Assembly: GCF_028640845.1 (NCBI RefSeq)
Contig: NC_080540.1
Span: forward strand, 216,301,300 to 216,365,299
From: Ahaetulla prasina
Taxonomy: Eukaryota; Chordata; Lepidosauria; Squamata; Colubridae
Direction of reading: 5' to 3'
Length of the DNA stretch: 64,000 bases
Part shown: piece after piece, positions 1-8,083 of the stretch
Position numbering within the stretch: position 1 is the stretch's first letter
Layout of the letters: each line of letters begins with the position of its first letter
Translations under genes and position numbers: made by a program
The notes under the pieces: model-generated
Databases searched by the model: none
Seen by the model: only the letters and a program-made list of their open reading frames with translations
Told to the model about the DNA's origin: nothing

Positions 1-585
1 GTGGGAATATTCTTTTTACAAATGGAGGTATTTCTTCCTCACAAATAAGAACACAAGCCAATAAAGCCCTATATTTGCAGTTAACAATATAAGTTTAATA
101 CACGTAGATATCAGTTGTTAATGGTATTGCCTCCTCATGATCGCCTTACATAAATGAGAAATATCAGTTTTCTTTAAAGGAATTTTCCTATACTAGGCCA
201 CATCAACAGAAATGCAGAGTCTAATTTTGGTTGTGACCCGGCAATAAAATATCTGGGGGATTTAGTCCTGGCTGTTATCTAGTTCTAGCAGTCCCCAGAA
301 AGAAGCTATTTTATAGTTTTACCCATTATTGTAGTCCTAACCACTGGATAAATATTCTAAAATAGTATCCCCTCCAATGGAGGGTCAATTTATCCAAATC
401 CAGACCATCATAATAAGGAACTTCTGGCAGCTAGGATTGCATAGAAGTGACTCAGCTCTAAGCAAAGTTGCTTAAGAAATAATCCCATTAATTTCCATGG
501 GATTTGTTTTCAAAAGAATATGTTTGTGTTTCAGTATCTGCCTTTGTACGTTTGCAATGGATTGAGGGCAGAATGCAAGATTAGT
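1..585. other. AT-rich sequence without recognisable feature
   Basis: I see no coding region, RNA gene or recognised repeat here. Reading frames are short and interrupted, and composition is typical of squamate intergenic or intronic DNA. Confidence 0.5.
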
Positions 586-587
586 CC

Positions 588-636
<49 letters not shown>

Positions 637-672
637 CTCTCCCTCTCCCTCCCTCCCTCTCTCTCTCATCTC

Positions 673-711
<39 letters not shown>

Positions 712-712
712 C

Positions 713-749
<37 letters not shown>

Positions 750-750
750 A
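586..750. repeat. Compound microsatellite (CA)n - (CT)n - (TATC)n
   Basis: A CA-dinucleotide run of more than 20 units is followed by a short CT/CCCT pyrimidine tract and then by about 18 TATC tetranucleotides with one TACC interruption near 711. Apparent reading frames across it are low-complexity translations and not genes. Confidence 0.95.
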
Positions 751-1177
751 TCAAAACTATTTGGAGTCTTAATTGTCCTTTTTGATTGTGTAATCTTGAG
801 TTGTAATTATTTGTGGCATTAGGCTATTCCTCTATCACTCTTATCTTTTAATTAATTCAGCCAAACATTCCATTCTCTCATTCTTGCCTTCTTGTAATGA
901 ATGCATTTACTAAGCTTATTTGAAACAGTTTTTCCTCCTTAAATTTAAAAAAATAAATGCCACAAACAATTCACAAAAAAGGATAAACTCTTCCGTGTTT
1001 TCCTGCGATGCTGGGGTTTGTCTAGAGATTTCTATATCATCCTTTATTTCAGTATCATCGAATCGCAGAATAGGACTATGCCAAAATAGTATTTAATTTG
1101 TCTGAGGCTGACTTCAGCTACAGAAAGGAAACAAGATCTGCAAAAACGGCTCCTGTAACTGCATAGCAAAACTATAA

Positions 1178-1297
1178 GCCAAACTTGGCAAGTTTAAAAT
1201 GCCGGATTTCAACTCCTAGAATCTCCAGCATGCTGACTGGGGAATTTTGGGAGTTGAAGTCTACACATCTTAAAGTTGCCAAGTTTGGAAAAACAAT
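1178..1297. mobile_element. Short hAT-like MITE (about 120 bp)
   Basis: The two ends are imperfect inverted repeats ('aaacttggcaagttt' on the left, 'gttgccaagtttgg' on the right), with an inner 'gacttcaactcc...gggagttgaagtc' pair. The same short palindromic element recurs near 2320, 3057, 4699, 5279, 33000, 36940, 41595 and 43279. The 41595 copy has an exact 8-bp target duplication, which supports hAT assignment. No coding capacity. Confidence 0.7.
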
Positions 1298-1599
1298 GCT
1301 TTATTAACTATGGTTTGGTTGACCTTGATATAATTAATATAGAGCCTTTCTATGAGGGAGAAGGGCAGTTAAGAAGTTTGATATATAAATAAACAGAACT
1401 CAGAAAAGAAGGCAGCTTTTGAAATAAACACTCTTGAATATTTAGCAAACCAGTGAATTAAGTAATTAGCTCTGACAAAAAAAAATATACAAGTTTTTTT
1501 TAAAAAATATTTCTTTAATGTTTTAAAAATATATTGTCAGAAGTCACTTGGGGTATATATCTAATTAATTGCACTGCATTCATGTTGTTTAGCATTGAA

Positions 1600-2094
1600 C
1601 AGCGTTAAAAAATAATTGCTATCAACCTGCCTTCCATTGAGGACCTATATACTGCATGAATCAAGAAGAGGGCCGTGAAAATATTTACAGACCCCTCACA
1701 TCCTGGACATAAACTGTTTCAACTCCTACCCTCAAAACGATGCTATAGAGCACTGCACATCAGAACAACTAGACACAAGAATAGTTCTTTCCCGAAGGCC
1801 ATCACTCTGCTAAACAAATAATTCCCTCAACACTGTCAAACTATTTACTAAATCTGCACTACTATTAATCTTCTCATCGTTCCCATCACCAATCTCTTTC
1901 CACTTATGACTGTATGACTGTAACTTTGTTGCTGGTAATCCTTATGATTTATATTGATATATTGACCATCATTTGTGTTGTAAATGTTGTACCTTGATGA
2001 ACGTATCTTTTCTTTTATGTACACTGAGAGCATATGCACCAAGACAAATTCCTTGTGTGTCCAGTCACACTTGGCCAATAAAAAATTCAATTCA
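1600..2094 (+). mobile_element. Snake CR1/L3-type LINE, 3' end
   Basis: This is the 3' terminus of a non-LTR retrotransposon. Conceptual translation near 1675-1825 gives the usual end of a LINE ORF2 ('FTDPSHPGHKLFQLLP', then 'RTTRHKNS.FPKAITLLN'), with at least one frame shift. The 3' UTR follows and ends with 'cacttggccaataaa'. A closely similar copy lies at 33775-34257, one split by a hAT element at 40529-41380, and an antisense one at 54260-54680. The reverse-transcriptase core is absent, so this is a 5'-truncated dead copy. Confidence 0.85.
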
Positions 2095-2153
2095 ATTCTA
2101 TTCTATTCTATTCTATTCTATTCTATTCTATTCTATTCTATTCTATTCTATTC
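2095..2153 (+). repeat. (ATTCT)n microsatellite seeded at LINE 3' end
   Basis: About 11 ATTCT pentamers directly abut the 'aataaaaaattcaattc' terminus of the preceding LINE. The same junction is seen at 34258 and 41383, so the array most likely grew from the LINE tail. Confidence 0.9.
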
Positions 2154-2319
2154 TAAGAGAAGGCTGGCTTGTATTTCTAAGTACTGGATGATACAACATG
2201 TTTTAGCTCAGTTTCAAATTATTTAGAACATGTCAAACTGATCATTTCATTGTTATCACGATTGTGTCAGTTTTGCCTTTACTGGGTGTCTGCAATGACA
2301 CAGTTGACATTGTTAGAAT

Positions 2320-2446
2320 GATGCTTTTCAATAGTGGCAAGTTTAATACATCTGGACTTCAATTCCCAGAATTCCAAATACTGGCTGGGAAATTGTGAGA
2401 GTTGAAGTCCATACATTTCAAAGTTGCCAAGTTTGAAAAACATCGG
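2320..2446. mobile_element. Short hAT-like MITE
   Basis: Same family as 1178-1297. 'gtggcaagtttaat' on the left is answered by 'gttgccaagtttgaaaaac' on the right, with the internal pair 'ctggacttcaattcc' and 'gagttgaagtccat'. No clear target duplication remains. Confidence 0.65.
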
Positions 2447-2577
2447 ATTAGAATGACTCCTTCCAACAACGACTTCATTTCCTACCATTTTTTTCCTACC
2501 AGCTGACATAATATCTTAAAACATCTTGTTTTGGAAAGGAACTTTCCCAGCTCCCCTCTTCAATATATGCATGACCC

Positions 2578-2956
2578 CAGGGGTGAAATCCAGCAGGTTC
2601 TGACAGGTTCTGGAGAACCGGGAGCAGAAATTTTGAGTAGTTTGGAAAACTGGCAAATGACACCTCTGGCTGGCCGCAGAGTGGGGTGGCAATGAAGATT
2701 TTGCAATATCCTTTCCCAAGGAGAGGGGAGGGAATGGAGATTTTACAGTATCCTTCCCCTGGAGTGGGGTGGGAATGGAGATTTTGCAGTATCCTTCTAA
2801 TAAATAGTATCCTTCCCAATAAGGACTGGAGATTTTGCAGTATTCTTAAGGAGTGGGAAATGGAGATTTTGCAGTATCTTTTCCTGCCTCACCAATACCA
2901 CATCCACCAAGCCAGAACAGAATCTAGTAAAAAATATTTCACCAATCACCTCACTG
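2578..2956 (-). mobile_element. Non-autonomous hAT element (CAGKGGTG family) with internal tandem repeat
   Basis: It starts CAGGGGTGAAATCC and ends in a degenerate 'cacctcactg', the inverted form of the CAGTGGTGGG end seen in other copies. Flanks catgaccc (2570-2577) and catgtctc (2957-2964) look like an 8-bp duplication with two mismatches. Inside, a roughly 45-bp unit containing 'gagattttgcagtatcctt' repeats about five times between 2690 and 2880. No transposase frame is present. Confidence 0.75.
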
Positions 2957-3056
2957 CATGTCTCATCCTTTCTGATGCACACATTCTGATTGAACTAAAA
3001 CACTCATCCTGAAAACAATTGCCTTGCAAACCAGCCTTTGCTACTGTAGTTTAACA

Positions 3057-3177
3057 CAATCTTTCTCAACTTTGGCTGTTTGAAGATGTGTGGACTTCAA
3101 CCCCCAGAATTCCCCAGCCAGCTTTGTTGGGAGTTGAAGTCCACACATCTTGAAGCGGCCGAGGTTGAGAAACAGTG
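3057..3177. mobile_element. Short hAT-like MITE (TTTCTCAAC variant)
   Basis: Inverted ends 'tttctcaactttggc' and 'gccgaggttgagaaaca' enclose the familiar 'gtggacttcaac' / 'gttgaagtccac' arms. It is a palindromic element without coding capacity. Confidence 0.7.
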
Positions 3178-4063
3178 CTTTAAGGGCTAAAGATTTTTTA
3201 AAAGAAATATTACAGTCACACATCACTTTTGTCAATCAGTTAATTGGCCTGTGTAAGGCAATTCTTCACTGGCTACAAATCATTTCATTGTTGTGGTTGA
3301 TATAAATGTCGGAATAATATGAATTTTCTGTGTTTGTCCAATGTTCATTTACAAAACCCATTTCCTGAGCCAGGCCTGTGAATTTTTTTCATGCTTCCTT
3401 TAAAATGCCTCCACACTTGAAGACATGAAATCATTCCCTTTCTTTTATCTTAATCCTGTTTTCTATTACTTTCTCTGCTAAGATGCTGGGCCTTTTCTTT
3501 CTACTTATCTGTGTGAAGGAGTGTTACGAAATGAGAAGCCCGTGAGCCTTTTCGATTGGCTTGACTGCTCAGCTCACCTAATTAGAAATAATTGAATAAA
3601 GCTTCACTCTCCCAAAGAGGTAAAATCAATATTATAATTAAAACTGCATTTCTTTACAATTAGATCTTAAAATGAAACCTTAGAGGGGAGGAGGGTCGGT
3701 AGTGACTCATTGCCGGCAGAGTAATTAATGTCTGTATTAAGTGTATATCTTAACAATAATCCTGAAAAATTTATAGCCTTATCTCATTCTTGTTAATTCC
3801 ATTACCAGGTCCTCTCAAGGTGCTTGTGGCACTTAGTTCTTTTACTACTGCTCACGTGGTTTAGCATCAGATTTCCATAAGGATTAGCAGCATAGGGATT
3901 TTAATGGAAGTACTCCAAGAACCAAATATGAAGTTACATATTCACAAAATACATTTGACAGTGTACTATTCACGGAGGTTCGCAGAACCTTCTTACTTTT
4001 GACAAAATGAGAGAAGCAGTGTCATGCCATTGCAGTGCAAGCTCTACCCCCTTGGGTCGTGTA

Positions 4064-4067
<4 letters not shown>
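3178..4067. other. No recognisable gene or repeat
   Basis: AT-rich single-copy-looking sequence. I see no long reading frame, RNA-gene signature or known repeat. Confidence 0.4.

Positions 4068-4117
<50 letters not shown>
4068..4117. repeat. (GT)n microsatellite
   Basis: About 24 GT units, uninterrupted after the first few. Confidence 0.95.
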
Positions 4118-4118
<1 letters not shown>

Positions 4119-4134
4119 CAGCAAGTTGATGATG

Positions 4135-4240
4135 GTTTATTACATTTTAACCATCTCACCTAAGTGACTCTAGGCGGTTTACAACAACATAATAAAGCAA
4201 TATAAACACACACACAAAAGAACAGATTAAAAAAAACAGA
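4135..4240 (-). mobile_element. LINE/SINE 3' tail fragment, antisense
   Basis: The phrase 'cacctaagtgactctaggcggtttacaa' is the antisense of the conserved squamate LINE tail ending '...gactctgggcggtttacaa'. An A-rich stretch follows. Only the terminal ~100 bp is recognisable and the family is uncertain. Confidence 0.45.
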
Positions 4241-4345
4241 GTTAAGCACAAAAACGAAACCTTGCAAATTTAAAGTAAAAAAAAACAACAGTTAAAAAAT
4301 CTGGAAAGCTAAAAGATTAACAAGGTAGTGGGAGTGGCCTCTGAT

Positions 4346-4515
4346 CAGGGGTGGGTTCTACTTACCTTTACTACTGGTTCATATCGTGCCTGCGCGCGCT
4401 CTTCTGTGCATGTGCAGATCACTTTTGATGACGTTTGGGTCAGTGGGCAGAGTCTACCACCGGTTTTGCTACCAGTTCTATAGAACCGGTTCGAACCGGG
4501 GGCAATCCACCACTG
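4346..4515. mobile_element. Non-autonomous hAT element, 170 bp, exact 8-bp TSD
   Basis: Ends CAGGGGTGGG and CCACCACTG are inverted repeats. The flanks are identical octamers, cctctgat at 4338-4345 and 4516-4523. The interior carries 'ctaccaccggttttgctacc', the sub-motif shared with the longer members. No protein is encoded. Confidence 0.9.
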
Positions 4516-4611
4516 CCTCTGATGCATGATGCATGGGTTAGGGCTTGTTCTATAACATTATGATACCGTAAACAGTCTCTGTTCCCTTGATTCCTCCTTT
4601 CCACACACACT

Positions 4612-4612
4612 G

Positions 4613-4673
<61 letters not shown>
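4612..4673. repeat. Compound (CT)n(GT)n(GA)n microsatellite
   Basis: Three adjoining dinucleotide blocks: CT, then about 11 GT, then about 12 GA. The CT and GA blocks are mutually complementary and could pair across the GT block. A separate CT run lies at 4790-4803. Confidence 0.9.
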
Positions 4674-4698
4674 GATGCACTAGAAGATTCATATAAAG

Positions 4699-4785
4699 CA
4701 GGGTGTCCAACCTTGGCAACTTTAAAACTTATGGACTTCAATTCAAAAAAAAAAAAATTCCCACAATTCCTCAGTCAGCATTGGT
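4699..4785. mobile_element. Short hAT-like MITE, truncated
   Basis: Left half 'cagggtgtccaaccttggc...gacttcaattc' is clear. The right half is interrupted by an A-run at 4745-4757 and then degenerates, so only part of the element remains. Confidence 0.55.
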
Positions 4786-5278
4786 TAACTCTCTCTCTCT
4801 CTCTTCCGTTATAGAGGAAAGGAGAGATAATCTTAGGAGACTTTTCATACTTACCTTCCATGCCTTCTGAGCCTTTTGTACCTTTGATTGAAAATACATC
4901 CAGGTTAGAAAGAACAAAGACCAGGTCTCCCAACCCTTTTGTAATTGTAAAGAAAAGATTTTGACAGGTTTTGGTTTTTTTTGTTGTTGTTACAGTACTG
5001 ATTTTTGCCTGAGAAGACACATATTAAATCATAGTTTAAGTTTATTAGAGCCCCCCCTCCCCATGGTAATTTTGTGTCAGAGGAAAAAAATCATGGAGGG
5101 ATAGAGAAAGGGGCGGGGATGGGGATAGGTCGGCTTCATAAAGCTTCATTTGGGTTTTGAGATGCCTTTCTATGAACCTGAAAGTGGTTTCTGGGCCAAA
5201 CTCAAGCCAGCATCTGTGTCTTCCTTAGGATGGTCCATAAGTGTCCTGCAAATGCAAATAGCTATTTCTTCTTAGATC

Positions 5279-5384
5279 AGAGGTCTTCAAACTTGGCAGC
5301 TTTAAGACCTGTGGAGAATTTGTGGCTGGAGAATTCTGGGAGTTGAAGTCCACAAGTCTTAAAGCTACCAAGTTTGAAAACCAG
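5279..5384. mobile_element. Short hAT-like MITE disrupted by LTR
   Basis: 'aggtcttcaaacttggc' and 'gctaccaagtttgaaaac' are the inverted ends, with 'gagttgaagtccacaag' inside. The right terminus is exactly where the LTR at 5385 begins, so the LTR landed in the last bases of the MITE. Confidence 0.7.
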
Positions 5385-5997
5385 TGTTGTGGCTCTGGCC
5401 CCCGGGCCTGTCCTCATGGAGCAGGATGACTCTGAGAGTGAGGGACCGACAAGGCCTCCCTCTCCAGGACCCTCCTCTCTGGGTCCGCCCCAGGTTCCAG
5501 CTGCAGGCAAGGAGGAGGAGGAGCTGACAAGGCCTCCCTCTCCTGGACCCTCCTCCTCCTCCCTGGCAATGACCCAAGCTCCAGCTGCTGACGATCAATC
5601 CTGGATCGACCCGAGGCAGCGATGAAGAGATAAGCGTGCACAGCAGAGGAAGAGGTGTGGCAGGCTCAGAGAGTGCTGAGTCATGGAGCCACACCCCACA
5701 GGGGATAAAAGCTGGTGGAGCTGCCATTGGGCTTCGTGATGGACAAAAAACTACCCAGCATGTGTTGCAGCTCAGTCGCTCAGGATTTAAAGGCCTTTCT
5801 TTCCTGTAAGCTTGGCAACAGGACTTGGACACAAGTGCTTTTATCTCTGTCTGAGATAAAGACTTCAGAACTTGGCAGGCCTCTGCATGATCGCTGCCAA
5901 GTCTTGTGCTTCCTACAGAAGAATCAAGTCTGTGTCAATAAAAGGACTGTGAAACTCATGTTTCTCCATGAAGTGGGATGGGGGGGGGGACAGAACA
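5385..5997 (+). mobile_element. Solo LTR, unnamed family A (613 bp)
   Basis: It begins TGTTGTGGCTC and ends CAGAACA, flanked by accag (5380-5384) and accac (5998-6002), a 5-bp target duplication with one mismatch. The order of signals fits a U3-R-U5 unit: 'gtgctgagtcatggagccacacccc' near 5676, TATA-like 'gataaaag' near 5704 and 'caataaaagg' near 5937. Relatives lie at 11492, 21362 and 23384. No internal domain is attached, so it is a recombination remnant. Confidence 0.8.
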
Positions 5998-6002
5998 ACC
6001 AC

Positions 6003-6363
6003 TTTCTTACAGTATGATTTTAGCCATGTTTGAGTTGATTCATAATATCCTGGATGCTATGGCTAAAGAAAAAAAGAGAAAAAAACTGCCTCTCGAGAGC
6101 AATTCCCTTGCTTGGCTCCTACAGTATGGTCTTTTATGATACATCTGAAGAACTATTGGGACTGCTCTTTTAGTCTTATAATCTTACACTACATTTATTG
6201 CAGTTCCTGTTTTAGCTTGCAGATTTTATTTTACATTTCCTTTACCTGTTCGTTTTATGGCATGGTGTTTTTAGGTTGCCTGTGTATTTTTAAAATATGG
6301 TGTTTATGCTTTCATCGACAGCATACTGCCCACAATTTGGGGATGATGTAAACGTTCAACAAA
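6003..6363. other. No recognisable gene or repeat
   Basis: AT-rich sequence with a 79-codon open frame at 6112-6351 that lacks domain signatures. I do not regard it as a gene. Confidence 0.4.
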
Positions 6364-6568
6364 TACAGGTAGCCTTTAGTTTACGACCGCAGTTGGGACT
6401 AGAATTTCTGTTGCTGGGCAAGGTAAGGTGGTTATTAATTTTATAATCTTTTTTTTGCCACGGTTGTTAAGTGAATCGCTGCAGTTAACTGAATTATACG
6501 GTCATTAAGTGAAAATGGCAATTAGGTGACCCAGGGACATTGCAACCATTGTAAAAACATGCTGCTTG
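6364..6568 (+). mobile_element. TIR DNA transposon (TACAGGTAG family), left part
   Basis: It starts TACAGGTAG and continues with 'tttacgaccgcag', 'gttgttaagtgaatc' and 'ggtcattaagtg', all shared with the copies at 24013-27562 and 45794-46152. The element stops at 6568, where an LTR is inserted, and resumes at 11304. It is non-coding and its superfamily cannot be fixed from this window. Confidence 0.75.
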
Positions 6569-8083
6569 TGTAGCAAGTCAGCACACACGCGCCCTCCTGG
6601 AGAATGAAATATTTGGGGGAATATTAAAAAGGCAGGATACTATTTCCCCAAAAGGAGAAATGGCCTTAAGGAACAGAACCCAGGCCCAGTCTCTAAAAGC
6701 GAAACTGAAAATGCTTTACAGAAGCAGATTTGATAATCCATTTGAAAGATTGAGTCAGCCAGAAACTGGATTGTGATTAGAGAGTCTAGGCAGACCACTG
6801 TGCCTCAGATTGCGGTGTGAATCCCTTTTTGTGAGATGGGGTCATAGATGTGGGCTTGCTGGTGCATACCTGGCTCCTTGCTGCGTGACAGCTGCCCTGC
6901 CTGAGCTCCTGGAGGTGCTTGCTGGGGTGGCAGTTGAGACCCCAGACTTTTAGTCATGGGGACTTTAACTTCCATCTTCGGCTCGTCATCGACAGCTCGG
7001 GAGTTCATGCTTCCATGATGGACCTGACTCAAGTAGTTGATGGCCCTACTCACATTGGGGTGGCACTCTGGATCTGATTTTTATCTCTGGTCAGTGGTTG
7101 AGAGATCTGGACTTTGAAATAGTCATTGAACCTTTGTCATGGTCAGATCACTCTTCTTCGCCTGGACTTTCTGACCGCCATCAACACCGCAGGAGGAGAC
7201 AGAACCCGGAGAGGTTCGACGGAGCTTGGGCCATTTCCTGAGGGTCTGGCTCACGACACGGCTGAGGAACTGGTTGCGGCCTGGGAGCGGGCCGGGGCTT
7301 AGATCGTGTCGTGCCTTTGACCTCTGACCCGGCGCAGGTCCCAAGCTCCTTGGTTCTCCGAGGCTGAGGGATGAAGCGGGCGCCTAGAGTTCCTGGAGGT
7401 CTAGCCGTTCCGAGGCTGATCGGACACTAGTGAAGTCCTATACTAGGACTTACCTAGTGGCATTGAGAAGCGAGGCGTTGCTCGCCTCCTCCTCATTCGT
7501 CGCAGATAACCGCCCAGCCGCCCTGTTTGGGTGACCTCCCTCCTTCACCAGGGGGGATGACCCGTTGCAGGGATGCTGAGGAGTTTAACAGTTATCTATC
7601 GATAAAATCGTTCAGCTTGGGGGTTGGACCAAAATTGCAGTGGAGGCGTCAAGGTGGTCTTGGTGACATTTTATGGGATGAGTTTGACCCTGTGGCTCCG
7701 AGGACATGGACAGGTTGTTGGGTAGGTTGAATGCCACCACATGTTTACTGGACCCGTGCCCTCCTGGCTGGTGCTGGCCACTCAGGAGGTGACACGAGGC
7801 TGGCTCAGGCAATTCATGCTTCTTTGGTGGAGGGTCTTTCCGGCCGCCTTGAAAGAGGCGGTGGTGAGACCCTCCTCAAGCCTTCCTGGACCCAGCTGTT
7901 TTAGGTAATTATCGTCCGGTCTCCAACCCGCCCGCGAAGGTTGTAGAGATATGGTGGCATATCAGTTTCCCTTACACCTGGATGAAACTGTCTATCTAGA
8001 CCCGTTCAGTCCGGTTTCCGGCGGTTACAACGGAGGCGGCTTTGGTCGCGTTGGTGGATGATCTCTGGAGGCCAGGGATAGGG
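6430..8083 (+). repeat. Tandem duplication, copy 1
   Basis: This stretch of transposon, LTR and L2 sequence recurs at about 8086-9827. The two copies match over long blocks but differ by many small gaps, and each lacks short pieces the other keeps. The junction near 8083 joins mid-L2 sequence ('gccagggataggg') straight back to 'ttattaattttataatc' of the transposon, the mark of a head-to-tail duplication. Confidence 0.85.
6569..6675 (+). mobile_element. ERV-like solo LTR, 5' part (split by L2)
   Basis: It starts TGTAGCAAGTCAGC after the tetramer CTTG (6565-6568), and its other half ends at 11303 followed by CTTG. A 4-bp duplication and TG...CA ends suit a retroviral-type LTR. The LTR is split at the octamer-plus 'taaggaaca' (6667-6675), which is repeated at 11036-11044 around the inserted L2. 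Confidence 0.7.

Noticed and set aside
520..822. 100-codon open frame across the compound microsatellite
   Set aside because: It is a translation of CA and TATC repeats (runs of TH and YLSI) with no protein-like content.
4550..4814. Overlapping frames around the CT/GT/GA repeats
   Set aside because: Low-complexity repeat translation.
5365..5832. 155-codon minus-strand and 83-codon plus-strand frames rich in proline and serine
   Set aside because: Both lie in a solo LTR with clear ends and duplication. The composition follows its GC-rich CCT/TCC repeats.
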